27,277 bases of DNA from Hyphochytrium catenoides (Eukaryota; Sar; Hyphochytriomycetes; Hyphochytriales; Hyphochytriaceae), in the NCBI GenBank assembly GCA_900088475.1, contig FLMG01000107.1, forward strand, positions 1 through 27,277. The letters are read 5' to 3'. A program made the translations under genes and the position numbers. Positions 1 through 10,700 of this stretch are shown here, piece after piece. Numbering within the stretch: the stretch's first letter is position 1; each line of letters begins with the position of its first letter. The notes under the pieces were generated by a model. The model did not search any database. It was given only the letters and a program-made list of their open reading frames with translations, and was not told where the DNA came from.

Positions 1-179
1 CATACGCTCTGGTCCATTTGTTCAAAGGCAACCTCGGGCGCATCCACAAGCACTGTTCCTAAAATTATTGCCTCGCCCTGCAGATTTTGAAGACTCATTA
101 CGTGGTGTAAGACTGGACGTAAGACTGCAGCCCAACCGTTGCGCATTCCCTCTTCGGCCTTTGCGCCTTTACAAAGATC
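1..179 (-). CDS. possible partial exon of an unidentified gene running off the left edge
   Basis: On the minus strand this stretch is open without a stop for about 59 codons. It is preceded on its 5' side by a plausible acceptor (GTTAG before position 179). The deduced peptide contains GMRNGWAAVLRP and GEAIILGTVLVDAPEV and looks protein-like, but I do not recognise a family. It would be divergent from the MadBub gene. A short ATG-started reading frame on the same strand, starting near 290, could be an upstream exon, but the donor it would need (TCT before GTGGAT) is weak. An open frame of this length is not rare by chance, so treat this as tentative. Confidence 0.25.
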
Positions 180-320
180 CTAACCTGACACGAGGTCTTT
201 CTGCATCTATTGATCCCTCCTGCTGATTAAGGCATCCACAGATGCCCCAGCCGGTTGGGCTAAAAAGGCTAGGTTTGGCGGTCCATAAAGCATCTCCGTG
301 AGAAACCTCGTAAAAGGAAA

Positions 321-3300
321 ATGGATCAGGAAAATCTGCCGGTGCAGATTAGTCAATCCTCTACCGCAGATGGCTGGGAGCTTAGTAAGGAGAATGTAAA
401 ACCACTTAAAAGAGGTCGAAACGTTCAAAAGCTAAATGAGACTGTATCTGAAACAATGCAGTCCAGACAAGAGCGACTCGAGGATCAGAAGAGGTATACC
501 CGTTTGTGGTCAAGGCCCATCAAGTAATAACTCACCAACACTGTATACCCCTTCAGAGCCTTCGAGGACTCTTTGCTTCAAGCAACCCACTCGCCCGACC
601 CGCTCCAAATCTGGATAAGGTACTGAGACTTTGCTTTGCCATACGCCATAACGAACTTAGACCCAATACCTCGCAGGTACATCAAATGGGCACAGGCCGA
701 GTATGTCACTGACAAATCGCAGGAAGTGCTACATCTTCTGGAGAGGTGTACTTCCAAGTTTAAGGCCGAGGAGCGATACAAAAATGATCCTCGATTTATC
801 AAGCTATGGATAGCCTATGTAGGCCTCTAGAAACTTACGCTTTGCTCACTTTGGTGAGTGCCCCTCTGACGCACTCCTCATGACCTGGCAGGCGGACATA
901 ATTCCAGACCCCTCAGAAGTCTTTAAGTTTATGTATAAAAACGGCATTGGTAAAGAGTTAGCCCTATTCTACATTGCTTGGGCTTGGGCCGCAGAGTCAG
1001 CCGGCAGTTACGCGAAGGCTGACAAGATCTACACCACCGGACTAGACAGGTAAGGGAACCTCGTGCAGCAACAACGACCCGAGTTCACTCTGTCATCTGC
1101 TACTAGAGGTGCTTGCCCTCTAGAAGCACTCCAAAAACGACACAAAGAGTTCCAAAGGCGAATGAGCCGGATGTGGCTCCAGAAGTCTGAGGAACACGAA
1201 GCTTCGAATCCCATTGAAGCAGAAGGTGCTTCAGCACGAGCCTTTGGCCAGGATCTATCGAGTAGTCGAAGCCAGCAATTTAAACCAAGAGGAAACCTGC
1301 TTGTTCCTGCTAGCGAGGCTGCTAATCGTGCAAGAGTTTCGAATGCGGAAGTCAGCATCTTTTGTGATGAAAACTTGCCCTCTACGGTGCAAACTCCCGT
1401 ATTGGAGGGCTCCAATTCAGTCATCTGGAACAAGCTTGGAACCGAGAGGCAAAGGAGGAAAGAGAACACAGGTACATTCGCTATTTCAGTTAGTCTGCTC
1501 CCTTTCTCAGTTGTAATCTAAGTTGCTCGATGCTCAACAGTCAGTGCGACGAGTTGGAACAATCCTATAGCACATACGGAGAGCGTTAGCGATTCGAGAA
1601 CTGTGGTACCGCAAGCTAGCTTTGCAATATTCACCGACGAAGGTTGCGCAACGTCAGAGAGCAAGAAAAAGGAGCCTCTCCCGTCGGCGAGACGAGGACT
1701 CACAATCCGTCAAAATCTTGAGGGTCCGAGTGGCGCTAATCAAGTATTGAAAAGTGGTGAAACGAAGCCTGCACTTGCCGAGAGAAAGGCACCTAAATCA
1801 AAGCAGGTCAAAAGGCCTTCGTCCTCCGCTTCCGCAGCTCAAATAGTGGGGCACGTGTCTGGAGAGGAAGAAGTCAGCTTTGAAGAACGACGCGCACTAA
1901 AATGGCTGAAGAAGAACTCTCTCGCCCGGACAGTGACGCTGAACCGAAACTCTCCGGCCGAGACTCTTGATGCTAGGTAAGTCATCAGCTAGCAGCGCAT
2001 AGGTTACCTGGCCCAAGACTAAGCAATGTGCAGTGTCGCCTCAGCGGCAGTGCTTCGGAGACTATCCTTTCGCGACGACCCTGCACCAGGTTAGTGCATC
2101 TGCTTCCACCTCTTGGCACTTTCTTACGCTGACAGAGGACTATACAGCAGAATCTCAAGAAACGGTTGTGCTGTCCCAGCTGTCCGGAACAGCAAAAGGG
2201 CAAATACCAAACACTACGGGCCCACAGGCCGAAGAAAGTGAAGACATGACGATCAACACAAAATTCGCGATCAAGGACCTACAAGACATGTTCTCAAGCC
2301 CGTCCCCGCACAAAGCAGATAGTTCTGATATAGCAGCTGTAAAAACGCCAGTCGTGGTTCAGGATACTGCACCACCCACGTTCCAAATTTTCAGCGATAT
2401 AAAGACTGAAACCGAACCAAACTCCAAGCCAGGATTTTTGAGCGAGCCTGGACAATCTGCCTCAGGGACAGGTGGATCTCTAGGCTTCGAGATATTCTCA
2501 GACTCTTCGGCAGAAAATGAGGCAAGAGGACCCCGGCCAAGGCCCCGACCAGGACTGAGAGCCTATGGCCATAGCACAGTTGATACCGAGAACGTTAGAG
2601 CTCCGAGGAATCTAGCCAGGTAGTGCCTTTCAAATAAAAACTATGGAATAAAGAGTCAAAAGTGAAGTCTATGGCTAGTTTCAACAATCCCACACTTGAG
2701 AATGAAAGGGATATCGACCAAACTAGCAAGAAACGCCAGCGCTTTGTGAGGTATGGACAATTCCACCATCCTACCTGGCTGTCTAACCTACTTCACTAGG
2801 GAAGCGCTTGATACCTATGTAGTGACACGACCTAAGAAAGCCTCAAGGCTCCTTGTTGACCCATACAATGCTGACCATCGCAAGAAACTGATTGAAGATA
2901 AGAGAGTCCAAGACGACGTCCTTGCTGCTGAGACCACATTCCATTTTCCAAGTGTCAGTCTCGACTTCGGCTGCACTGGATCAAGGGCTGAGTCCATCTT
3001 TCTTGGGTCTACAAACTACGCTATTCTGGGCTTTTTAGGAAGAGGATCGTATGGGAATGTGTATGCCATACGCTCCACCAAAGGTCCCGCCCCTGTAACT
3101 TGCGCACTGAAGGTAACCTCCCAACCTAAAATTTAGGACGACTAGATTCAGTGAAACATCTTCGTACAGATTGAAAAGAAGTCAAAGTATCTGATATGGG
3201 AGCTTCACATCCTTCATATGCTTCAAGAAAGAAGTAGCTCGAAAAACGAGTTTCTACCTCGAATGTATGGTTTGTACGTATACAGGGTAAGTCCCTAAGA

Positions 3301-4346
3301 ACAGATGACTGCGATCTGTGCTGCTCCGTCACAAGAGAACTCTATAACCAAGCGCAGAATATGAGCGCACTTGCAATGGAGCTTGGACAGTGTTCGCTAC
3401 ACGATTTGATCAATATGAAGCTAAAGGTCTGTTAGCCTTGAAGCTACCATAGGATGAACCTATTGTCAACAAAAGCTCCTATCCCTCAGAATGGCATCAA
3501 GGTTGATGAGTTACTTGTGGTGCACTTCACGATCCAAATGCTCGAAGCCGTCCATGAACTCCATCGCTGCCGCATTATCCATGGAGACGTTAAGGTGCGA
3601 TGCGCATCAACTAACTCCCAGATACTAGACTAACATATACGAAATTTGGCTGCCCAACTTCCAGCCAAACAACTGGATCCTAGTCACAAGATTAGCCAGT
3701 AATCGGGCCAAAACAATCCAACTGAAGCTTATTGACTTTGGAAGAGCTATAGATCTGAACTGCTACCCGAGAGGCACCTTTTTCAAAGGAGACTGCCATG
3801 CTTCTGCCTTCAAGTGTGTCGAAATGCTGCAGAAGAAGCCTTGGAAGTATCATGTGAGTTACTTCTTGGTAGTCAAAATATCCTCAGCTCAAAGCACTCA
3901 GTGCCTGACACTTCGCATAACAGATTGATGTTTTCGGAATTGCTGCCACGACTCATTGTCTGTTGTTTGGTGATTACATCGAACTTGAGCAGAAAAATGG
4001 TCTATGGTCAACCAAGAGCATTTTTAAACGGTCTGTGGAGCTCCGATCCTGGGTCCTTTGGAGGAAATATAACATCTCTTGGTCAAGGTACTGGAACAGA
4101 CCATTGTGGTCTACCTTCTTCAACAAAATGCTGAACCTACCCCGAGAGTTTGACTCCCAAGCCCTTCTCGGCAAGATGACCAGCTTGCTTACCCACCATC
4201 TGGAAGGTTCTGACGCAGTCAAGGTAGAGAACACCTAATGCTGTAACTTTCGTCGCATTCGCTCACTGCCTACTCCATAGGCGCTGGAAGAGGCAATGGC
4301 TATGGAGGTTCATAGAGTTAAGGGTCTGAAAGTGGGTGCGTTCTAG
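321..4346 (+). CDS. BUB1: MadBub-type spindle assembly checkpoint protein kinase (BUB1/BUBR1/Mad3 family)
   Basis: Checkpoint kinase that acts at kinetochores and in the mitotic checkpoint complex that inhibits APC/C-Cdc20. Sixteen exons: 321-493, 557-619, 677-818, 892-1049, 1107-1471, 1541-1976, 2034-2089, 2136-2619, 2679-2750, 2800-3112, 3170-3286, 3358-3426, 3490-3594, 3665-3853, 3924-4223, 4281-4346. The total is 3,108 nt (1,035 aa), close to human BUB1 and BUBR1. Domains in order: KEN1 in WELSKENVKPLKRGR (residues 19-33); TPR region about 58-215 (DPLQIW, NGIGKELALFYIAWA); ABBA-like VSIFCDEN 261-268; KEN2 297-299; ABBA FAIFTDE 328-334; GLEBS Bub3-binding motif EEEVSFEERRA about 409-419; CD1 TINTKFAIKDLQDMF about 503-517; ABBA-like FQIFSD 547 and FEIFSD 582; kinase about 720-1030. 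The kinase has the glycine loop GRGSYGNVY (730-738), Lys754, HGDVKPNN (Asp849, Asn854) and IDFG (Asp875), so it should be catalytically active. The start is the only ATG in frame before KEN1. The acceptor of exon 6 could instead be at 1522, adding six residues. All introns are 46-73 nt. Confidence 0.96.
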
Positions 4347-4703
4347 CGGTAACAGATTTGTCACAGAGGTTTAAGCTTTCTCAGTGGATGACGGTGAGGC
4401 TTAACGCATTTACAAAACTTTATCGACCCGATATCGGTGCTGTAGAGCAGCCTCTAAGGGGCCAAGCTGTTAAGCTAGCTGACCTACCTCATCAGATAAC
4501 AGTGCCCTGGTTAGGTTTAAAGCGTTTAGCCTGTTGAGTCCACGGACAGCAAAATGATGCTTGTTGGGTTTGTTTTCTTGTATTACCTCGTAGCCTTCTG
4601 AGCGTAGGATGAGAACCTATTCCGAGACGGTGGCAACCCAATGAGCGCGAGAGCTTGTCCAGATGGCACCCTTACCACCCCAAACTCATCAGGAGTTGCG
4701 ACG
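4347..4703. other. convergent intergenic spacer MadBub / homoserine dehydrogenase
   Basis: 357 nt between two converging stop codons. It should hold the 3' UTRs and polyadenylation sites of both genes. I see no RNA gene, repeat or canonical AATAAA signal here. An ATG-started plus-strand reading frame that begins at 4663 extends into the last exon of the dehydrogenase and is not believed to be a gene. Confidence 0.7.
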
Positions 4704-7000
4704 CTATAGGCACTTGAGATGGTCTGCAGCATGTATGATGTCTCTCAGCACTGCGGCGGCCGTGGGAATCACGGTGGGCTCATCAATTTTCATGCTGAGA
4801 ACCTCAAAGAGATCGGAGGTGAAGACTATCCCCATCTCCCAGGAACTCACGGAGCCCAAAAATGAGCCTGTCAGAAGGGAGGGTATACATCTTCATAAGA
4901 CAGAGAAGACTAAGAGAGAATGAGAAAGGCCAACTTCTACGCACTTTTGCTAATCTCCTTTGGAGCCACATTAAAGCTGTAGTTCCCGTCTGCCTGTCTC
5001 TCTGCGCATGCAAGCTAAGGATACCAACTATCAGATGATGAACAACCATGGCAACAATGGGATAACGACATCTTACAAGTTTAATAACATTTCCCCGCGC
5101 CTTGGCCTCTGCCAGGTCCTTGTGAGAGAGATCTGTGATACCTAGCAATTCAGTCAAGTCATGAGATCTATAAGTTTAGCCGACGGCAAGACAAAGATCT
5201 ATAGACGGCCCAGTAACAGCTAGAAGCGTTGGCATCCTCAGAGCGACAGCGGAGCCATAACCAGGCGAGTTATATAACCATAAGGGCACGAATGACCAAG
5301 GAAAAGAGGTGGACGAGAACGAAAGAGTTTGAGAAAAGCAGACAAGTGACATAGCACTGTCGGTTTACCTTGTACCCGAACATCCGAGAGCTTTGCTACC
5401 TTCGAAGGACGCAATACGCTGTTAGCGATTATGACTAGTTTGTTCGCTGTATCCCAGCCACCAACATCTAGTGATGGGTCCGCCTCCGCTATGCCAAGTC
5501 GCTGGGCTTCTTGTAAGGAGGATTCATAGTCCTTTCCGCCTAGGGATCGAAGGGGGAGAATAACGTCAGAGGTAACACATTGTTGATTGGATGCGATCAT
5601 GAATGAATGCAGATTGTACAACATGGTGACAAAGTGCGTAGGTGGTGCTATCTCTCGATACCTTCCATTGCACTAAGAATGAAGTTGGAGGTTGAGTTGA
5701 AGATGCCTTCTACTTTGTGAATGACTGCCGCCGTCATGTCCCTTACTCCAACATTCAAAACGGGCAAGCCCCCGCACACTGTTGCACTTGCCAGCAGTGG
5801 ACAACGTCTCTCTTTGGCTAAGCTGAGGTGAACGAAAAAGACCATCAGCGGATCACGGAGAACGTTAGCCAAGAGCGAACTTGTGATGACGAGATGCCGT
5901 GTTATAATAAGAAAAGACTATAATTAGAAAGGACCCGCAAGGGAAGCAGGGGAACAGAGAGTTTCGACCTAATCTGAGGAGAGTAACGTCTTCATCACGA
6001 GAGTTAGTGGAAAGAAGAGGCTAGACAATCGCTATAGGAGGAAAAGACCGCAACCTTTATGGGTGGACGAAGCACCAGTTTGGGGGTCAACAGCGGACTC
6101 CTGCCGTGTTTGGACGTACCTGGTAAGTTCTTCGTAGTACAAGACCTAGAGAGAGCATAAGGAGGAGAACGGAGAGAGTTGTGTTGGCAGGAAGGGGAAA
6201 GACGAGACGTTTGAGACAAGAACGTTGAAGAGGACGGGCGGGATGGTGAGCCCTGGCCGCTGTCTTCCTATCTCATCGTAAGCCTCTTCCTTCCTTTGTC
6301 CTCACTACTCCCTATTTCATGTCCGCCATACACTTCCTCCCGTAGCCCCGTTTCCTCTTTGCAGCCTATCTATCTTCGCATCTGTAAGAGATCTCTCTCC
6401 TGGGACGGCTCTATACTCCTCGTCCTAACCCCTCTCCAGTATCTTTGTTCGCTTGCAGGACCAATGAGCCATACCTACCAGTGGTGACTTGTTGGCTAGA
6501 ACTACGGCCTTCCCACGGCTTAGGGCAGTCCTAATGCAGGACACGGCGGGTTCCCCATCTGTCAGGTTTACCGTTGTAGCCTCCACAAGAATCTCGTACT
6601 CAACTTGTGCCGAGACCTCAAGGCCATTGGAGAAGCGTTGAGAGGCCTGGGGATGATCTGCCACGGACAATTTTTTGTTCTTGTGGTCGAGGAGAGACCT
6701 AGGAATGACAAGAGAACAAAGTGAGGACAGTGGAAGACTTGGTACAGTGCCTCCGCCAAGGGGTGGCGGAAGTGACGTGTGAGGTCTGTAAGGCGAAAGT
6801 GTTCCCTACTTCAGATCGAAGCCATCGGAGGCGTAAGCTCCGCCTCCCGAATCTGCAACTCCAACCACCTTTATTATGACTCCGTAGGTGCTTTGCAGCA
6901 CTGCTGCCTTCTCAAGCAAGATTTGACAAAGATGGCGATTCACAGCTCCATAGCCAAGAAGGACGAGGCGGATTACCCGTTGTTTGCCCTGCTCCTGCAT
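4704..7000 (-). CDS. hom: homoserine dehydrogenase, prokaryotic-like type
   Basis: NAD(P)-dependent reduction of aspartate semialdehyde to homoserine, on the branch to threonine, methionine and isoleucine. Eight exons (5' to 3' on the minus strand): 7000-6810, 6698-6479, 6145-6120, 5822-5662, 5539-5369, 5141-5077, 5014-4945, 4867-4704; 1,068 nt, 355 aa. Visible features: Rossmann start RLVLLGYGAVNRHL; DILVEAT-type motif (YEILVEATTVN); ANKSPLV with the conserved lysine; the catalytic-domain stretch ASATVCGGLPVLNVG; IFNSTSNFILSAMEGG; GIAEADPSLDVGGWDTANK, carrying the Asp and Lys expected of the active site; and a C-terminus ending GIVFTSDLFEVL...PTAAAVLRDIIHA. This is a stand-alone enzyme with no aspartate kinase. 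The third glycine of GxGxxG is replaced by Asn. The start at 7000 gives a bacterial-length protein. The same frame is open further upstream with ATGs at 7027 and 7195; the latter adds 65 residues with a hydrophobic then basic stretch, possibly a targeting peptide. One exon is only 26 nt. Confidence 0.95.
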
Positions 7001-7755
7001 GGCAGCACCGCTGGTTCCACTAATCATGCTGCTGATCAACGATGACGCCCTCTTATCCAATAGATAGACAGGCCGTGTCTCGAAGATCCAGCGCCTTTTA
7101 GCTCTATGCAAGTGCCTCACCTGCCGTGGCCCAGCCTGGCTCCAGATTATCAACAACAGGATCTGCACCTGACCCAGATCTGCAACCACCTTCATCAGAA
7201 TCTCTCTTCTGTGCCATCTAGGATTCCTATAGTGGCTCGCTAACGGCTAGAATTTTGTCCGTTTTGGATGTGATGATGGCGAAAGGTTACGAGGCCGAAG
7301 GAAAGAGCATGCCTGGCATCTTCCGACAGCTGCAGAGATAGGAGGAGGATATCGCGAGGGCTGACCAGCTCTTGTCACCCTTTAGGTTAAATAGAGGCAG
7401 AGGATAGCTTATGATAAATACACCGCATACACAGTCCTTCGCCAACACCCTGGTCCGCTGAGGACAACTCTAAGAGGAGGAGAGAGGCGCAGCTGCAGAG
7501 GTAGGAGGTGGACTAGACCTAAGGTAAAGATGGCTACCCCCAGCCTTTGCGTCTTTCCCTTTGTTTGTTAAGAGATATGTGATGTGTCGCGTTATTCCAC
7601 GTGAGGAGAACGTGGCCTGATCTCTAAACCTTAAGAACCCTTCTGTCCCTACGTTCTCCACCCAGTGGCCCCCTGAACTTGTCGAAGGCTTCTGAACTCT
7701 TCATAGCTCGGTCGCCTCACGGATCGCTATCTTTATGACAACAGTCACACAGTTC
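7001..7755. other. intergenic region upstream of homoserine dehydrogenase and downstream of EXO84
   Basis: 755 nt between the HSDH start and the EXO84 stop, both genes being on the minus strand. It should contain the HSDH promoter and 5' UTR and the EXO84 3' UTR. The first 195 nt next to HSDH remain open in its frame (see the HSDH entry). No further exon with conserved sequence was recognised, and I saw no repeats or RNA genes. Confidence 0.6.
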
Positions 7756-10700
7756 TCATAGCTTCTGTTGCAGCTGTTCGATCTGCTTGTGAAGCAGGTA
7801 CCAGCCCGCACTAGAGCCGTGACTTAAGTACCACTCACCAGTACTAATGAGGGGAAGAAACGTTGACGAGATGAAGTTCACATTGATTTTGACTGCAGCT
7901 ACCTGCCGCGGCAGAGAAATCGTCAGCAGGGAGGAAGACATGTTGAAAGTGGGGATGGAAGCAGCCTTCCCATAGCATTGTATTCCCCTTTGTCTGCTCC
8001 TGCCATCGATTTACCTGCTCTGATGAGAGCTTGCCTCCCTCGAGCTGGTCGCTAACTTCCTTCAGAACTTTCCTAAGTCCGTTTGATATTCCCGCAATAA
8101 CAGCCGGAAGAAGTCCGCTGACAATCGAACAGTGAGGGCCGTGTGAGATGCCAGAAGCCCACCGAGACTAGAGCATTGAGCGAAGGAAGACTAATGAATG
8201 GAGAACTAATGAAACAGTACGTCCGTACCTAGCAATTGAGACCTTGAAAGAGATTTCCGCCTGCATCTGCAGTACTGCGACATAAATACTTTGCAGAATG
8301 ACGCGGATGGAAGGCGACAGCCTGCTAGGACCTCCTCCTCCATTCTCATCACTACCAATCCAACTGTCGTTCAGCACCCATTTTTCTTGCTTAAGTTGTC
8401 CCAAGAAGAAGGCCTAACGTGAAAGGGAAACGGAGTCAAAGATGATCCATACCCCTTCCATAGCGCGTTGTCGGCGTTCCCCCGCCTCTCTCTCCACTAT
8501 CTGTTCGTCTTTTGAAGAGGACTTCTCGTGTGTGTCACTCTCTGCTTACAGTCTAGCTTTCTCCAATCATACGCAGTCCTCAAACCTTATATCTCGCTTT
8601 TTAGAGGCATCTGACCGCCACCACAAGTCTGTTCCAGGAACCCCTCTCCGCTGTGTCCGCTCCTCCGGCCAGATCAAACCCCCTGTCTCTTCTAAAGACT
8701 TTGCCTTCAGCCATGTGGAAAAGCCCTCTCTTTCTCGGTTTTACTTACTGTCAACTGGTCAAAGAAGAAGTCCACCTGCCGACCCACGTCCCGAGCTAGA
8801 ATTCGACGAAGAAGTTGGGAGCAGGGGAGGACATCATCTTCCAGCCCTTTGCCTTCTGCATAGAGCGCTGCTATACATTGGACATATTCTCGAAATGAAC
8901 CCTCTAAGCGCTGGGATGCAGCGGATGAAGTCGATCCTGGTGCTTTAGATGCAGCAAGAGAGATGGAAGGCTTCTCTACTTCTCGTATGATGGACGAAGT
9001 GTCGCTGAGGGTTAATTGCTTGACCAACATGGACATTATGTCGCTGAGATTCTCCGTCATCCACACCACGAAAGAGGTTGTCATTGACGGATTTTGAAAT
9101 GAGAATCTACAGGAGCACGATGAAACTGATCAGCAGATGAACAAGTTTGGCGTTTAAGTAGGCACAAGGTATCTATCTTGAAGAAAGGAGGATGAAACAG
9201 GCAGGGTGAACCCAGAGCGGAGGAGGTGTAGCCGCCCCAATTTTGGGCCATAGTGCCTCCATGGCCACAGCAGCAAGAAATGGAGAAAGGAGGTCTGGGT
9301 AGAGAAGGCATCACAACAGAAAGTCAAGAGTGTCATACAAATAAGCAAATTCCTCTGCCACACTCTTCAAAAGGCCGAAAACTGTTCTGGATGTCTGACG
9401 AGTGTGCTCGAGCAGGTCTGTTCCCACTCTGACGGTTCGCAGAGCTTCACGCAACAGGGCCGACTATCAACCAACCCATGGGAGAGGATCCAGGGAGAGA
9501 TGGAAGAATTAGGAAGGACATCAAAGAAAGCATTGTTAGTAAGGGCACCAAAATGGCAGTTTCGTAGGTCGGGAGAGCGACATTGAACTGCCCGGACTTG
9601 GTCTCTTTCCCTCTACATTGTTAAAATGGGCATGTACCTGATTGTGCAGGTAGAGGTCACAAGCAGTCCTCGCCATACCCAGACGGGACAGTAAAAGAAA
9701 AAGTCGGCGTTGATAAGAACGGCACTGCAAAGCCCGCACTCCTGAACTCAATTCCTCAACGATACGTCTCCGAAACTGAAGCTTGTGCAGTCGGAGCTGA
9801 CCAGAAAGAGGAAGAATGACAGCGTTAGCAGTTTATAAGCGAGGCAGGAAGCAGGTGAAGTAAACGAAGGTACAGCCGAAACGAAATGAAGAAGAAGATT
9901 GGACTAAATCCAATAAGTGAACGGCTCAAAACCTCGCCATTCTATCTTAAGAAGGTAGGCAAGAGAAATTTGAAGCAATATAGAGTACGATAAGGAGCCT
10001 CAGAAGGAGAAATGAGCATCAGAATGGCAGGGTAAAGAGAGGAGAGACGATAGGACACACAACGGTCCAGCGTTAGGATCATTTTACATATTGATTACCT
10101 GCTGCAGAACGTGTCCCATAGGATCTGCTTCTGACCCCAATTTCAAGCCATTCCCTTTGTCCGAATGGGCTGCGGCAGAACTGCTGAAGGAAGAGGAAGT
10201 AGAAGATATATATCCCTCGATTTTCTCTATAAGCTCAGCACTCTGCTTATAGTTTCTCTCGAAAACAAGCAGCTCTAGCTCTGAAAGCGCTTCCTCTACC
10301 CATTCTGGTAACTGCCGGTTGTTCTCCTCGTATGAGGGCCGCCGTGATACGGGTTCAGAGGCTTTGATACCTGCAAGCACATAGAAGACAGCAAGAGCCA
10401 TAAATTTAGCTGAACCATTGACACGGCTCTTTCAAGAAGCAGACCCTTTGAAAGACGATGAGTGCTCAGCTTAAGCTTATACTTTGCGCTTGAGGTTATT
10501 GAAAAACTTCCTGATACAAGACGATGAGGGACCAAAGGGTGAAGACGTCGCAGTTGCTCCTACCATAACCGTCAATCAAAGTGACCCCTTTGAGCTCCTG
10601 TATGTGCTGTTGAAAGTCTTGCACTAGTCTCTTCAGGCGGCCCACATCCGCCTCCATGCTACGGATCTGTTCTGACGCCGATATGAAGGACTGGTACTTT

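Noticed and set aside
1029-1469. Minus-strand 146-codon frame
   Set aside because: Antisense to MadBub exon 5, which carries the ABBA and KEN2 motifs.
2751-2799. Retaining this segment as coding, since an open frame runs through it
   Set aside because: Splicing GTATGG...CTAG keeps the frame from the preceding exon. The retained peptide would require a frame not continuous with the upstream exon.
4663-4923. Plus-strand 86-codon reading frame with a hydrophobic segment, looking like a small membrane protein
   Set aside because: It lies antisense to the last exon of homoserine dehydrogenase, whose C-terminal family motifs (GIVFTSD, PTAAAVLRDII) are clear on the other strand.
8442-8948. Plus-strand 168-codon reading frame
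   Set aside because: Antisense to an EXO84 exon (9106-8749) and its purine-rich intron. The peptide is Ser/Leu-rich with no family features; the long frame follows from pyrimidine-rich DNA.
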